Made by a program: the position numbers and the translations under genes
Notes under the pieces: generated by a model
Told to the model about the DNA's origin: nothing
The model's input: the letters and a program-made list of their open reading frames with translations, nothing else
The model's database searches: none
DNA from: Methylobacterium adhaesivum
GTDB lineage: Bacteria; Pseudomonadota; Alphaproteobacteria; Rhizobiales; Beijerinckiaceae
Assembly: GCF_022179065.1 (NCBI RefSeq)
Contig: NZ_BPQD01000016.1
Span: 62,001-126,000, forward strand
DNA length: 64,000 bases
Direction of reading: 5' to 3'
Part shown: in pieces, positions 30,112 through 40,295 of the stretch
Numbering within the stretch: position 1 is the first letter of the stretch
Layout of the letters: every line of letters starts with the position of its first letter

Positions 30112-31686
30112 TCAGAAGAAGATCGGCCGGGGGCTGGCGTGGTGCTCGGCGAGGACCTCGTCGGTGGCCGGATCGACCTCCTTTAGGACGGCCTCGTATC
30201 CCCAGAGGTCGGCAAGGTGCTGTAGCACCCGCTTGGCATCGTCCTTCTCCAGGGTGATGCGGTTGAGCGCCTTGTGGTGGACGATGAGGCGGCGGTCGCC
30301 CTCGAGGTCGACATCCATGACCTCGATGTCGGGATCGAGCCAGGCGACGTCGTACTGGCGCGCGAAAGAGCGTCGCATCTTGCGATAGCCGCGCTCGTCG
30401 TGGATCGCCTCCACCCGCAGCTCCGCCTCGTCGGGATCGTCGACCACGTGGAACAGGCGCATGTCGCGCATGAGCTTGGGCGAGAGGAACTGCGCGATGA
30501 AGCTCTCGTCGCGGTAGTTCGCCCAGATGTCGCGCAGGGTGGCCATGGCGTCGCCCGTGCCAGCGATGTCGGGGAACCAGGCGCGGTCCTCGTCGGTGGG
30601 CTGTTCCACGATGCGGGCGATGTCCTGCATCATGGCGAACCCGATAGCGTAGGGGTTGTGGCCGTTGTAGCCGCGCTCGTTGTAGTTCGGCTGCCGGACG
30701 ACGTTGGTGTGCGAGGTGAGGAATTCGAGATAGGCCGCCTCGCCGATGAGGCCCTTCTGCGACAGGGAATTCATGATCCGGTAGTGGCAGTAGGTGGCGC
30801 AGCCCTCGTTCATCACCTTGGTCTGGCGCTGCGGATAGAAGTACTGCGCCACCAGGCGCACGATCCGCAGGATCTCGCGCTGCCAGGGCCTCAGGCGCGG
30901 GGCCGCCTTCTCCAGGAAGTAGAGCAGGTTCTCCTGCGGCAGTTCGAGGAGGGCCTTGCGGCGCTCGGCGGCGAGATCGGGCCGAACGCCGGCGATCTTC
31001 TGCGGCAGGGTGCGCCAGAGGTCGTTGTAGACTTGCTCGCCGTGCTCGGCCCGCTCGCGCTCGCGCCGCTGTTCCGAGGCGAGGTCGGGCCGCTTCTTGC
31101 GCGGGTAGCGGTGGACGCCTTGATTCATCAGGGCGTGGGCAGCGTCGAGGACCGATTCCACCGCCCCGTGGCCGTAGCGCTCCTCGCAACGGGTGATGTA
31201 GGCCTTGGCGAAATCGAGGTAGTCGAGGATGCCGTCGGCGTCGGTCCACTGTTTGAACAGGTAGTTGTTCTTGAAGAAGTGGTTGTGGCCGAAGGCGGCG
31301 TGGGCGATCACCAGGGTCTGCATCGTCGCCGTGTTCTCCTCCATGACGTAGGAGATGCACGGGTTGGAATTGATGACGATCTCATAGGCGAGCCCCATCA
31401 TGCCACGCCGGTAGCTGGCCTCGTGCTGGGCGAAGTGCTTGCCGAACGACCAGTGCTTGTAGAACAGCGGCATGCCGATGGAGGCGTAGGCGTCGAGCAT
31501 CTGCTCGGCGGTGATGATCTCGATCTGGTTCGGGTACCAAGACAGGCCGAGCTCCTCGCCAGCGATGGTCTCGCAGGCGTCGTGAATGCGCTTGATCGTG
31601 TCGAAGTCCCAGTCGTTACCGGTGAACAGCGGCTGCGGGCCGGCCGATCCCAGATTGCGCGCGGGGCGGATGATGCTGCCGACCAT
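30112..31686 (-). CDS. SpoVR family protein
   Basis: About 524 residues from ATG 31686 (AGGA and GGGAG upstream); a TTG at 31704 would add 6. Conserved segments include GNDWDFDTIKRIHDACETIA near the N-terminus, IMNSLSQKGL, YNERGYNGHNPYAIGFAMMQ and a C-terminal region ending HHASPRPIFF. The EGCATYCHY and similar His/Cys-containing parts are usual in SpoVR. The family is linked to Bacillus spore cortex formation, but in Proteobacteria it is co-expressed with prkA and yeaH in stationary phase and nitrogen or general stress. Last gene of that operon here. An inverted repeat (CCCAAGCGG...CCGCTTGGG) lies just upstream, in the yeaH-spoVR gap. Confidence 0.93.
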   Translation of the reverse strand: MVGSIIRPARNLGSAGPQPLFTGNDWDFDTIKRIHDACETIAGEELGLSWYPNQIEIITAEQMLDAYASIGMPLFYKHWSFGKHFAQHEASYRRGMMGLAYEIVINSNPCISYVMEENTATMQTLVIAHAAFGHNHFFKNNYLFKQWTDADGILDYLDFAKAYITRCEERYGHGAVESVLDAAHALMNQGVHRYPRKKRPDLASEQRRERERAEHGEQVYNDLWRTLPQKIAGVRPDLAAERRKALLELPQENLLYFLEKAAPRLRPWQREILRIVRLVAQYFYPQRQTKVMNEGCATYCHYRIMNSLSQKGLIGEAAYLEFLTSHTNVVRQPNYNERGYNGHNPYAIGFAMMQDIARIVEQPTDEDRAWFPDIAGTGDAMATLRDIWANYRDESFIAQFLSPKLMRDMRLFHVVDDPDEAELRVEAIHDERGYRKMRRSFARQYDVAWLDPDIEVMDVDLEGDRRLIVHHKALNRITLEKDDAKRVLQHLADLWGYEAVLKEVDPATDEVLAEHHASPRPIFF

Positions 31687-31755
31687 GGCTGTCCTGTCTC
31701 CCAAGCGGTGCGTCTCGTCCCCTCCCCGCTTGGGGAGAAGGATCCCGTCGTGGCC

Positions 31756-33057
31756 TTAGGCTTCCGCCTCGGCCCGCGCGTCCTTGCGCCCGAACAGCTC
31801 CCGGAACACCGGGTAGATGTCGCGCCGGTGGTTGACCTTGCGCATGGCGATGGCGCCGCCGGACTTGGCCAGACCCTCGTAGGTGCGCCACAGGGTGGTA
31901 CGGTGCTCGACGAAGCCCGCCCGGGGCCCGTTCTCGTCGCCGACTTCGAGGTAGGCGAAGTGCTGGCAGGCGGGCAGGATGTGGGCGCGCAACAGCTCCG
32001 TCGCCGTCGGGCCGTCGGAGGAGACGTTGTCACCATCCGAGGCCTGTGCCGCGTAGATATTCCAGTCGTTGGGGTCGTACCGTTCGGCGATGACGCGCTT
32101 CATTTCCACGAGCGCCGAGGAGACGAGCGTCCCGCCGGTCTCGCGCGAGCCGAAGAACGTCTCCTCGTCCACCTCCGTCGCCTTGTCGGTGTGGCGGATG
32201 AAGACGATCTCGACGTGGCGATAGCGCCGCGTCAGGAAGATGTGCAGCAGGATGTAGAAGCGCTTGGCCAGGTCCTTCATGTGCTCGGTCATGGAGCCCG
32301 ACACGTCCATGAGGCAGAACATCACCGCCTGCGCCACGGGACGCGGATAGGGCTCGAAACGCCGGTACCGCAGATCGATGGGATCGACGTAGGGGATGCG
32401 CTTGGTGCGCTCGCGCAGGGCGGCGAGCGCCAGGAGCAGGTCCGGCAGGTCCGGATGGCTCGACGGCGTCTCCGCGATGCGCGCTTCGAGGGCCGCGACC
32501 TCGTCGGGCTTCGGGCGCTTGAGGGCGATGCGCCGGGACATGGAATTGCGCAGGGTGCGGGTCAGCGCGAGATTGGCGGGCGAGCCCGACACGGTGTAGC
32601 CGGCTCGGCGCAGCCCTTCCGTCTCCACCACGGACAGGCGGCGCTTGGCGAGATCCGGCAGTTCGAGGTCTTCGAGGAAGAGTTCGAGGAACTCGTCGCG
32701 GGTGAGGACGAACCGGAACGCGTCCTCGCTGTTCTCCTGTCCGTCGCCGCCCTCGCCCGAACCCCGGCCGCCACCGCCTGAGGGCGGGCGCTCGATGCGG
32801 TCGCCCTCCACGTAGGTCTTGTTGCCGGGCAGGATGTGGTCGTGCAGCCCCGTGCCGGACTGGCGCGAGAAGCGCGGCTCGCGCACCCCGTCTAGGGGCA
32901 CCGACACCCGCCCGTCCTTGCCCAGATCCTTGATGTCCTTCTCGCGGGCGGATTCCCGCACGGCGCGTTGCGCCATGTCCTTCACCCGGCGCAGGAAGCG
33001 CTGGCGATTGGCGAGGCTCTTGCCCCCGGGATTCAAACGGCGGTCGACGATGTGCAT
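31756..33057 (-). CDS. yeaH: YeaH/YhbH family protein (DUF444, VWA-like)
   Basis: A 433-residue protein beginning MHIVDRRLNPGGKSLANRQR, the standard DUF444 start, followed by a basic helical region and a Gly-rich linker (SGGGGRGSGEGGDGQENSED). A von Willebrand A-like domain has the MIDAS sequence MDVSGSM at about 250-256, with metal ligands D251, S253 and S255. It lies between prkA and spoVR on the same strand, the order conserved in many Proteobacteria. It is thought to act with PrkA and SpoVR in stress adaptation, probably as partner or substrate of the kinase. Biochemical function not established. Confidence 0.92.
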   Translation of the reverse strand: MHIVDRRLNPGGKSLANRQRFLRRVKDMAQRAVRESAREKDIKDLGKDGRVSVPLDGVREPRFSRQSGTGLHDHILPGNKTYVEGDRIERPPSGGGGRGSGEGGDGQENSEDAFRFVLTRDEFLELFLEDLELPDLAKRRLSVVETEGLRRAGYTVSGSPANLALTRTLRNSMSRRIALKRPKPDEVAALEARIAETPSSHPDLPDLLLALAALRERTKRIPYVDPIDLRYRRFEPYPRPVAQAVMFCLMDVSGSMTEHMKDLAKRFYILLHIFLTRRYRHVEIVFIRHTDKATEVDEETFFGSRETGGTLVSSALVEMKRVIAERYDPNDWNIYAAQASDGDNVSSDGPTATELLRAHILPACQHFAYLEVGDENGPRAGFVEHRTTLWRTYEGLAKSGGAIAMRKVNHRRDIYPVFRELFGRKDARAEAEA

Positions 33058-33154
33058 CCGGTGTGTTTGCCTTCGCCCTCAAGAGTCTCGCGGGTTTGGA
33101 CTGTCCGGTGGTGACCGCCGCCCTCGCGGCGGTCACCGTCATCAGGGGTTCGCG

Positions 33155-35101
33155 TTATCCGGCCTGTTTGACCCGCATGTACCATTCCACCAGACGGCGG
33201 ACCTGCCGCTCGGTGTAGCCGCGGGCCACCATCCGATCGACGAACTCGCCGTGCTTCTTCTCGGTTTCGCCGTCCTTCTTCGAGCCGAAGGAAATCACCG
33301 GCAGCAGTTCCTCCACCTGGGAGAACATCCGCCGTTCGATCACCTCCCGTAACTTCTCGTAAGACGTCCAGGACGGGTTTCGCCCACCGTGCTGCGCCCT
33401 CGAACGCAGGGCGAACTTGACGACCTCGTTGCGGAAATCCTTCGGGTTGGCGATGCCGGCCGGCTTTTCGATCTTCGTAAGCTCCTGATTCAGGAGTTCG
33501 CGGTTCAGCAACTGGCCGGTTTCGGAGTCCTTGAAGTCCTGATCCTCGATCCACGCATCGGCATAGTCGATGTAGCGGTCGAACAGGTTCTGGCCGTAAT
33601 CGTGGTAGGATTCGAGATAGGCCTTCTGGATCTCGTGGCCGATGAACTCGGCGTAGCGCGGCGCCAGCTCGGTCTTGATGAATTCGAGGTAGCGCTTCTC
33701 GGTCTCGGGCGGGAGCTGCTCGCGGCGCAGGGCCTGCTCCAGCACGTACATGAGGTGCACGGGATCGGCCGAGACCTCCGTGGTGTCGTGGTTGAAGGTC
33801 GCCGCCATCACCTTGAAGGCGAAACGGGTCGAGATGCCGTCCATGCCCTCGTCGACGCCGGCCGCGTCTTTGTATTCCTGCATGGACCGGGCGCGGGGAT
33901 CGACCTCGCGCAGGGACTCGCCGTCGTAGACTCGCATCTTCGAGAAGGCGTTGGAGTTGGCGTGCTCGCGCAGGCGCGACAGCACCGAGAACCGCGCCAG
34001 CATTTCCAGGGTGCCGGGCGCGCAGGCGGCCTGGGCGAGTTCGGAGCCCGAGACGAGCTTCTCGTAGATCCGCTGTTCCTCCGTCACCCGCAGGCAATAG
34101 GGCACCTTGATGACGTAGATCCGGTCGATGAACGCTTCGTTGTTCTTGTTGGTTTTGAAGGTCTGCCACTCGGATTCGTTCGAGTGGGCGAGGATCACGC
34201 CGGTGAACGGGATCGCGCCGATGTTCTCCGTCCCGACGTAATTGCCCTCCTGCGTCGCGGTGAGCAGGGGGTGGAGCATCTTGATCGGCGCCTTGAACAT
34301 CTCGACGAATTCGAGGACGCCCTGGTTCGCCCGGTTCAGCCCGCCCGAATACGAGTAGGCGTCGGGGTCGGCCTGGCTCAGGGTTTCGAGGCGCCGGATG
34401 TCGACCTTGCCGACGAGGCTCGAGATGTCCTGATTGTTCTCGTCGCCCGGTTCGGTCTTGGCGACGCCGATCTGGCGCAGGCGCGACGGGCGGACCTTGA
34501 TGACCTTGAACCGCGAGATGTCGCCGTTGAACTCGTCGAGGCGCTTCAGGGCCCAGGGGCTCATGAGGCCCGTGAGACGGCGCTTCGGAATGCCGTAGCG
34601 CTCCTGGATCTCGGCCCCCATCGTTTCCGGATCGAACAACCCCAGCGGGCTCTCGAACACCGGCGAGACCTCGTTGCCGGCCTTCAGGACGTAGATGGGA
34701 TGCACCTCCATCAGGGCCTTGAGGCGCTCGGCCAGGGACGACTTGCCGCCGCCGACGGGGCCGAGGAGGTAGAGGATCTGCTTGCGCTCCTCCAAGCCCT
34801 GTGCGGCGTGGCGGAAGAACGAGACGATCCGCTCGATGGTCTCCTCCATACCGTAGAACTCGGAGAAGGCCGGGTAGACCCGGATCGTGCGGTTCATGAA
34901 CACCCGGCCGAGGCGCGCGTCCTTGGCGGTGTCCACGAATTCCGGTTCGCCGATCGCATCGAGGATGCGCTCGGCCGCTGTGGCGTACATCAACGGTTCG
35001 TTGCGGCACGCCTCGAGAAATTCGGAGAGGCTCATCTCCGTATCGCGACGCGCCTCGTAACCCCGGGCAAAATTCTGGAACAGGTCGTTTGTCGACGGCA
35101 T
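33155..35101 (-). CDS. prkA: PrkA/YeaG family serine protein kinase (AAA-type)
   Basis: A 648-residue protein, the usual family length. It has an N-terminal AAA+ domain with Walker A GPVGGGKS (114-121), a segment ILAHSNESEWQTFKTNKNNE typical of PrkA, and a C-terminal part where the eukaryote-like kinase region is proposed (HGEFVDRMVARGYTERQVRR near the end). The family was described as a serine kinase in Bacillus; recent work on relatives also suggests ATP-dependent protease activity. First gene of the prkA-yeaH-spoVR operon; 97 bp separate it from yeaH. Transcription likely starts in 35102-35262. Confidence 0.94.
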   Translation of the reverse strand: MPSTNDLFQNFARGYEARRDTEMSLSEFLEACRNEPLMYATAAERILDAIGEPEFVDTAKDARLGRVFMNRTIRVYPAFSEFYGMEETIERIVSFFRHAAQGLEERKQILYLLGPVGGGKSSLAERLKALMEVHPIYVLKAGNEVSPVFESPLGLFDPETMGAEIQERYGIPKRRLTGLMSPWALKRLDEFNGDISRFKVIKVRPSRLRQIGVAKTEPGDENNQDISSLVGKVDIRRLETLSQADPDAYSYSGGLNRANQGVLEFVEMFKAPIKMLHPLLTATQEGNYVGTENIGAIPFTGVILAHSNESEWQTFKTNKNNEAFIDRIYVIKVPYCLRVTEEQRIYEKLVSGSELAQAACAPGTLEMLARFSVLSRLREHANSNAFSKMRVYDGESLREVDPRARSMQEYKDAAGVDEGMDGISTRFAFKVMAATFNHDTTEVSADPVHLMYVLEQALRREQLPPETEKRYLEFIKTELAPRYAEFIGHEIQKAYLESYHDYGQNLFDRYIDYADAWIEDQDFKDSETGQLLNRELLNQELTKIEKPAGIANPKDFRNEVVKFALRSRAQHGGRNPSWTSYEKLREVIERRMFSQVEELLPVISFGSKKDGETEKKHGEFVDRMVARGYTERQVRRLVEWYMRVKQAG

Positions 35102-35262
35102 AGGCTTTCCGATCCCCTCACGACAGTGCCAGCTTCATCCTGTCTCGGCTGGGATGCAACTGACAGGCCCAGTTTTGTCGCAGCGCGGTCGACACGTAAG
35201 GCGAGCGTGGATTGCGCGCCACACCCGGCCCGGAGGGGGCGCCTCCGGGCCGGAGTCCCGCG

Positions 35263-35706
35263 TCACAGGTCGGTCGCGGCCTTGCCGGCATCCTTGGCCG
35301 GGGCCTCCTTCTTCGAACCGTCGACGGTGATGCGGATGTTCTGGGTCTGCACCTTGCCGTCGGAATCCTTGACGTCCACCGTCACCTCGTCGGTGCCGGT
35401 GTAGCCATCCTTGCTCTGGTAGAAGATCGCCTGCACGGCCGCCTCCTTGCCGGGGCAGCGGTAGCTTGCGGGCGTCTTGATCTTGCCGACCTTGGTGATG
35501 AGGGAGCCGTTCTTCGGCGCGCCGCTCACACGGATCTCCGGCATCGGTCCCGCCGAGCAATCCTTCTTCAGGTTCGGCACGATGGCGAGACGCACGGATT
35601 TTCCGGGTGCCGCCGTCTCGCTGCGGGTCACGGTGGTCTGGGCGAGGGCCGGGGCAGTCAGCAGGAAACCGAGGCCAAGGGCGGCGGTCGAACGGGCAAG
35701 CAGCAT
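35263..35706 (-). CDS. Exported protein with Ig-like/cadherin-like C-terminus
   Basis: A 147-residue protein from ATG 35706, with GGAGAG 8 nt upstream. The N-terminus (MLLARSTAALGLGFLLTAPALAQ) is a clear signal peptide with an ALA-Q cleavage site. The mature protein has an Ig-like fold pattern: SVRLAIVPNLKKDCS, PKNGSLITKVGKI and YQSKDGYTGTDEVTVDVKDS, the last resembling 'GYTGTDSFTYTV' units of cadherin-like repeats. Two cysteines (in KKDCSA and YRCPG) may form a disulfide. The end (KKEAPAKDAGKAATDL) is low complexity. Function unknown; periplasmic adhesion or binding is a guess. Confidence 0.8.
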   Translation of the reverse strand: MLLARSTAALGLGFLLTAPALAQTTVTRSETAAPGKSVRLAIVPNLKKDCSAGPMPEIRVSGAPKNGSLITKVGKIKTPASYRCPGKEAAVQAIFYQSKDGYTGTDEVTVDVKDSDGKVQTQNIRITVDGSKKEAPAKDAGKAATDL

Positions 35707-35838
35707 CGTGAACTCTCCGGGACGGCCCGCGCCCCCGTGCGGCGGCATCGGGCGGGCGAACGCGTCCAGGCGATGTGGGGATGCGAAGGGGATGCGTCGA
35801 GGGCGAAACGCGATCGTGCCGGACAGGCCGTGTCGCCT

Positions 35839-36336
35839 TCAGCCTACGGTGTCGGCAGAATCCGGCAGGTGGCGCAGGTCGGCGAGGATCGCCCGACAGG
35901 CGTAAAGGTCCTGGAGGACGGCTTCCAGAAGCGCGCGGGTCTCCTCGGGCAGACCCTCGCCCCCCGCCCCGTCTTCGACGCTCGGATCCTCCGGTACCGA
36001 GGGGGCCGCGACCACGGCCTCGCCCCGGCCGACGCTTTGGACGAAGCGGACGCCCTTCTCGCGCAGGATCCCCTGCGCGCCCTTGATGGTGTAGCCCTGG
36101 CCGTGCAGCAGGCTCCGGATGCCTTTCAGGAGGTCGATGTCGTCGGGACGGTAGTAGCGCCGCCCGCCGGCGCGCTTCACGGGGCGCACCTGCGCGAACC
36201 GCGTCTCCCAGAACCGCAGGACGTGCTGGGGCACGTCGAGTTCGTCCGCCGCTTCCTTGATGGTGCGAAAAGCGGTGGCGCTCTTCTCCTGAACCGCCCT
36301 GTCGGGCGGTTCGGCGGCGGCGATCGGGGCGCTCAT
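35839..36336 (-). CDS. MerR family transcriptional regulator
   Basis: A 165-residue protein. Residues 23-90 are a MerR-type winged [43 protein letters not shown] then [20 protein letters not shown]. The linker and C-terminal helix ([20 protein letters not shown]) could form the dimer coil. Only one cysteine and no ligand motif. It overlaps ihfA by ATGA, an arrangement common in Alphaproteobacteria. Its regulon is unknown. Confidence 0.9.
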   Translation of the reverse strand: MSAPIAAAEPPDRAVQEKSATAFRTIKEAADELDVPQHVLRFWETRFAQVRPVKRAGGRRYYRPDDIDLLKGIRSLLHGQGYTIKGAQGILREKGVRFVQSVGRGEAVVAAPSVPEDPSVEDGAGGEGLPEETRALLEAVLQDLYACRAILADLRHLPDSADTVG

Positions 36337-36656
36337 TCGTCGTCGTCGTGGTCGCCGGCCCCGTTCATGCCGTTGATCCGGGCTTTCAGCACGTTCGACG
36401 GCTTGAACACCATGACCTGGCGCGGCTCGATGGCCACCTCGACGCCGGTCTTCGGATTGCGGCCGACGCGACGGCCCTTGCTGCGCACCACGAACGAGCC
36501 GAACGAGGACAGCTTCACCGTCTCGCCGCTCGCGAGGCAGGCGCAGATCTCGGACAGGACCGTCTCGACGAGGGCGGAGGATTCCGTGCGCGAAAGGCCG
36601 ACCTGCTGGTAGACGGCCTCGCTCAAATCGGCGCGTGTGACCGTCTTTCCCGCCAT
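36333..36656 (-). CDS. ihfA: Integration host factor alpha subunit
   Basis: A 107-residue protein with the HU/IHF fold: [20 protein letters not shown], then [20 protein letters not shown] followed by [20 protein letters not shown]. The DNA-bending beta arm contains the RxGRNPKTG motif with the intercalating proline. IHF-alpha pairs with IhfB to bend DNA in recombination, replication and transcription; many temperate phages use it for integration. It lies in the plsX-fabH-ihfA-merR order typical of Rhizobiales. Gap of 95 bp to fabH. Confidence 0.95.
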   Translation of the reverse strand: MAGKTVTRADLSEAVYQQVGLSRTESSALVETVLSEICACLASGETVKLSSFGSFVVRSKGRRVGRNPKTGVEVAIEPRQVMVFKPSNVLKARINGMNGAGDHDDDE

Positions 36657-36751
36657 GCCTCTATCCCCGACGCCGATTCGCGTTTTCTTGGTTATCTGTC
36701 TGAGGCGCCACGCTAATCGGCGCCGCCGCCGTGGTCAACCATGTGGGCGCA

Positions 36752-37729
36752 TCACCAGCGGATCAGGGCCGCGCCCCAGGTGAAGCCGCCGCCGATGGCC
36801 TCGATCATCACGAGGTCGCCGTTCTTGATCCGGCCGTCCCTGCGGGCCACGTCGAGGGCGAGGGGGATGGAAGCGGCAGAGGTGTTGCCGTGCCGGTCCA
36901 CGGTGAGCACGACCTTGTCGCGGGCGATGCCGAGCTTGTCCGCCGAGGCTTCGATGATCCGCCGGTTGGCCTGGTGCGGCACGAACCAGTCGAGGTCGTC
37001 CGCCGTGGTGCCCGACGCCCGGAACGCGTCGTCGATGACGTCCGTCACCTGACCGACGGCGAAGCGGAACACCTCCTTGCCGGTCATGCGCAGGTGTCCG
37101 GTGGTCCCCGTCGAGCCGGGACCTCCATCGACGTAGAGTTTCTCGCGGTGGCGCCCGTCCGAACGCAGGCTCGCAGTCAGCACGCCGCGGTCGGCGCTGG
37201 TGCCTTCGCCCTCACGGGCCTCGAGCACGATGGCGCCAGCCCCGTCGCCGAACAGCACGCAGGTGGTGCGATCCTCCCAGTCGAGCAGGCGCGAGAACGT
37301 CTCCGCACCGACCACGAGGGCGCGCCGGGCGGAGCCTGTCACGAGAAACTTGTCGGCTGTGGTGACGGCATACACGAAGCCGGCGCAGACGGCCTGGAGA
37401 TCGAAGGCGACGCCGCCGGTCATGCCGAGGCCGGCCTGGATCTGCGTCGCCGTCGAGGGAAAGGTGTGGTCCGGCGTCGAGGTGGCACAGATTACGAGGT
37501 CGATGTCAGCGGCGTCGAGGCCGGCGTCGTCGAGGGCCGCCTGCGCCGCGCGGGTGCCGAGGACCGACGTCGTCTCGGACGCGTCCGACAGGTAGCGCTG
37601 GCGGATACCGGTGCGCTGGACGATCCATTCGTCGGAGGTCTCGACGGTCTCGGCCAACTCGTCGTTGGTGACGCATCGGGCCGGGAGGGCGGAGCCGCAG
37701 CCGACCACGACGGAGCGCAGGCGTGTCAT
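36752..37729 (-). CDS. fabH: 3-oxoacyl-ACP synthase III
   Basis: A 325-residue protein from ATG 37729. The catalytic triad is visible: Cys115 in [11 protein letters not shown], His252 in [10 protein letters not shown] and Asn282 in RHGNTSAAS. The [10 protein letters not shown] segment and the C-terminal [13 protein letters not shown] are family signatures. It condenses acetyl-CoA (or another short acyl-CoA) with malonyl-ACP to begin fatty acid synthesis in the cytoplasm. It follows plsX by 26 bp, as in most bacteria, coupling phospholipid and fatty acid starts. Confidence 0.97.
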   Translation of the reverse strand: MTRLRSVVVGCGSALPARCVTNDELAETVETSDEWIVQRTGIRQRYLSDASETTSVLGTRAAQAALDDAGLDAADIDLVICATSTPDHTFPSTATQIQAGLGMTGGVAFDLQAVCAGFVYAVTTADKFLVTGSARRALVVGAETFSRLLDWEDRTTCVLFGDGAGAIVLEAREGEGTSADRGVLTASLRSDGRHREKLYVDGGPGSTGTTGHLRMTGKEVFRFAVGQVTDVIDDAFRASGTTADDLDWFVPHQANRRIIEASADKLGIARDKVVLTVDRHGNTSAASIPLALDVARRDGRIKNGDLVMIEAIGGGFTWGAALIRW

Positions 37730-37755
37730 CGTATCGTCCTCGACATGGGGCAGCC

Positions 37756-38790
37756 TCAAGAAGAGGCCCCCGCCGGCGTCAGTTCGAGCATGTCGCGGAT
37801 GGTCCGCATGAGGTCGTGGCGCGCCATGTCGTGGGCGAGATCGACGGCGGCCGCGAAACCGTGCGCGTCCTCCGACCCGTGGCTCTTGATCACGATGCCC
37901 TCCAGGCCGAGGAAGACGCCGCCATTGGCCCGGCTCGGGTTCATCTTGTCCCGCAGGGCCTTGAACGCCTGACGGGCGAAAAAGTATCCGATCTTGGCCG
38001 ACAGGGTCCGGCTCATGGCGGCGCGCAGGTAGCTGCCGATCTGCTTGGCGGTGCCCTCGGCGGTCTTCAGGGCGATGTTGCCCGTGAAGCCCTCCGTCAC
38101 CACCACGTCGACGGTGCCCTTGCCGAGATCGTTGCCCTCGACGAACCCGTGATAAGTCAGATTTGGCAGATCCGCCTCGCGCAGGCGCCGGGCGGCTTCC
38201 TTGACCGCCTCGTTGCCCTTCATCTCTTCGGTGCCGACGTTGAGGAGGCCAACGGTCGGCCGGTCGAGGTCGAACACGATGCGGGCCATGGCCGATCCCA
38301 TGAGGGCCATCTCGACGAGGTGCTCGGCATCCGTCCCGATGGTGGCGCCGACATCGAGCACGACGCTCTCGCCGCGCACGGTGGGCCACAGGCAGGCGAT
38401 GGCCGGGCGCTCGATGCCGGCCAACGTCTTGAGGCAGATCTTCGACATGGCCATGAGGGCGCCGGTGTTGCCGGCGGACACAGCCGCATCGGCCTCGCCA
38501 TCCTTAACCGCCTGGATCGCCTTCCACATGGAAGACTTCCCCCGGCCCGTGCGCACGGCCTGGCTCGGCTTCTCGTCCATCGCGATGGACAAGGCCGTGT
38601 GCCGGATCTCCACGGCGCCCTTCAGGCGCGGCTCGGCCGCCACCAGGGGAGCGAGGATCGCCTCGTCGCCGAACATCAGGAACGTCATCTCGGGATGGCG
38701 CTCGCGCGCGATGGCCGCGCCCGGAACCACCGTGGTGGGGCCGTGGTCGCCGCCCATGGCGTCGAGCGAGATGCACACTCTCTGGGACAT
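37756..38790 (-). CDS. plsX: Phosphate acyltransferase PlsX
   Basis: A 344-residue protein from ATG 38790. It begins with the PlsX signature [20 protein letters not shown]. Further conserved parts are [40 protein letters not shown] and [20 protein letters not shown]. PlsX turns acyl-ACP into acyl-phosphate for PlsY in phospholipid synthesis, at the inner face of the membrane. It is upstream of fabH and downstream of yceD; the rpmF gene often found between yceD and plsX is absent here, as is common in Alphaproteobacteria. Confidence 0.96.
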   Translation of the reverse strand: MSQRVCISLDAMGGDHGPTTVVPGAAIARERHPEMTFLMFGDEAILAPLVAAEPRLKGAVEIRHTALSIAMDEKPSQAVRTGRGKSSMWKAIQAVKDGEADAAVSAGNTGALMAMSKICLKTLAGIERPAIACLWPTVRGESVVLDVGATIGTDAEHLVEMALMGSAMARIVFDLDRPTVGLLNVGTEEMKGNEAVKEAARRLREADLPNLTYHGFVEGNDLGKGTVDVVVTEGFTGNIALKTAEGTAKQIGSYLRAAMSRTLSAKIGYFFARQAFKALRDKMNPSRANGGVFLGLEGIVIKSHGSEDAHGFAAAVDLAHDMARHDLMRTIRDMLELTPAGASS

Positions 38791-38992
38791 GAAAGTTCGC
38801 CGAAGGCCTCGTGAGCGGATAGGGACGGGCGCGCGAACGGAGGCCGGATCGGGGCGGCATCGGTCACGGCGCGGCGGAAAATAGCGACTCGCGGCCGCCG
38901 GGCAAACGAAATCTGCCCGAGGCCGTCCGGGAACTCCGGTGGATCGCGTCGGAACGGCGTCGTTCGAGTGCGACGATCCGGCCGATGCCGGA

Positions 38993-39520
38993 TCAGTCCT
39001 TGTTTCCCTGGGGCGCCCGGTCTCCCTGCAGAGCGCGCAGGCCGGCGAGCGGCGCATCCTCGGGATCGGGCTCCGCGAGGTCGAAAGTCACGCCGGGCTT
39101 GCGCGGATAGGGGTCGAGGCCCATCGCGAGGAATTCGGCCGTGAGGGTGCCGAAATCGACCCTTCCGTTGACGATGGGATCGGGCACCTCGACATCCTCC
39201 GCGTCGTGGCCCGTCGGGATCTCGCCGTCCGTAAAGGTCACCTCGACGGGCTCCGAGACGGAGGCCTCGAACGGATCGAGGCTCACGGTGCAGATCTGGG
39301 TGACCACGGCCTCGACGGTTCCCGTGACCTTGAGATTCTCCAGGGTGCCGCCGACCCGGAAGCGCCCGACGAGGTCGCGAATCGCGGGAATCCCGAAATC
39401 GGCCGCCAGGGCCGCGCATTCCTCGGGCGTCGCCGTAACGATGAAATCGCCCTGCGCCCGCGCCATGCGATCGACCCGGATCGAGCGTGTGAGCGGACCG
39501 ACCGCCTGATCCCGTGTCAT
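38993..39520 (-). CDS. YceD family protein (DUF177)
   Basis: A 175-residue protein with the DUF177 pattern: an N-terminal beta part ([20 protein letters not shown], then [20 protein letters not shown] followed by [20 protein letters not shown]), and a C-terminal [20 protein letters not shown]-like motif (D-P-Y-P-R-x-P-G). The family is linked to 23S rRNA accumulation and processing in plants and bacteria. The single Cys in [10 protein letters not shown] is typical. It overlaps the upstream chaperone gene by ATGA and lies upstream of plsX with a gap of about 200 bp. Confidence 0.92.
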   Translation of the reverse strand: MTRDQAVGPLTRSIRVDRMARAQGDFIVTATPEECAALAADFGIPAIRDLVGRFRVGGTLENLKVTGTVEAVVTQICTVSLDPFEASVSEPVEVTFTDGEIPTGHDAEDVEVPDPIVNGRVDFGTLTAEFLAMGLDPYPRKPGVTFDLAEPDPEDAPLAGLRALQGDRAPQGNKD

Positions 39521-40086
39521 CGCAGAACTCCAGATTGGCCCGCCGGTCCGGCGGGGGTTTCGATGGAAGCGAAGACCGGCCCGGTCTCGACGAGGGTGTC
39601 GAGGTCGAGGCCGGCCAGCGCCCGATCGCTCGCCATCACGTAGCGTGCGAGGCCGGCCGCGTCAGCCGGGTTGTCGATGCCGAGGACGTTGCGGGCCAGG
39701 ACCTTCGCCAGGGCGTCCGCATCGGCCCCGTCGAGGGCGGCGTCGTAGCCGGCGGCCCGGCCGTAAAAGGCGGCGCCGAGCTTCTTCATGCGCTTGGGCA
39801 CCCCGAAATCACCGATCCCGCTCTCGCGCAAGGAGGAATCGAGCTGCAAAAAGACCGCATTGACGAGGTCCTGCGCCACGTCGGCCGCCGGGTCCGGCAG
39901 GTGATGGAGGCGGCGCAGCACGAGGATCACGTGCAGGCTCAGGCATTCGAAGCGCCCTTCCACCGTGTCGGGTACGCCCAGCGCGGTGTAGAGGGCCGGC
40001 ACGCGGGCGGCCGTATTGATGCGCCCGTGAAGTTCGCGGATCAGGCGTTCACGGGGGTTCGTTCGCCCGAACAGACGACCGATCAT
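39517..40086 (-). CDS. Ubiquinol-cytochrome c chaperone family protein (Cbp3-like)
   Basis: A 189-residue protein from ATG 40086. It matches the alphaproteobacterial/mitochondrial Cbp3 family: MIGRLFGR start, INTAARVPALYTALGVPDTV, EGRFECLSLHVILVLRRLHH, and GDFGVPKRMKKLGAAFYGRA. In mitochondria this chaperone helps cytochrome b assembly into the bc1 complex; in Alphaproteobacteria a similar role is inferred. It is the first gene of the yceD-plsX-fabH-ihfA-merR run and overlaps yceD (ATGA). Upstream, 40087-40295 contains the divergent promoters for this gene and bamE. Confidence 0.93.
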   Translation of the reverse strand: MIGRLFGRTNPRERLIRELHGRINTAARVPALYTALGVPDTVEGRFECLSLHVILVLRRLHHLPDPAADVAQDLVNAVFLQLDSSLRESGIGDFGVPKRMKKLGAAFYGRAAGYDAALDGADADALAKVLARNVLGIDNPADAAGLARYVMASDRALAGLDLDTLVETGPVFASIETPAGPAGQSGVLR

Positions 40087-40295
40087 ACCTGCCTCCATCC
40101 CGTGTGGACAGCCCGTCGCAGACCGTGCGGAAGGGTCGGGTGTGACCGCGCTTGCCTTGTCAAAACCATAACCCCGCGGTACGGCAACGAATGGTCAAGG
40201 TGCAACCGTCTTCGGGCTTCTCCGGAAGTTCCGGCACCGTGTCGGGCTCATCGCCGCAGACGCGTTCAGTTCCTCAGCAAGATCAAGGGTGGTCG

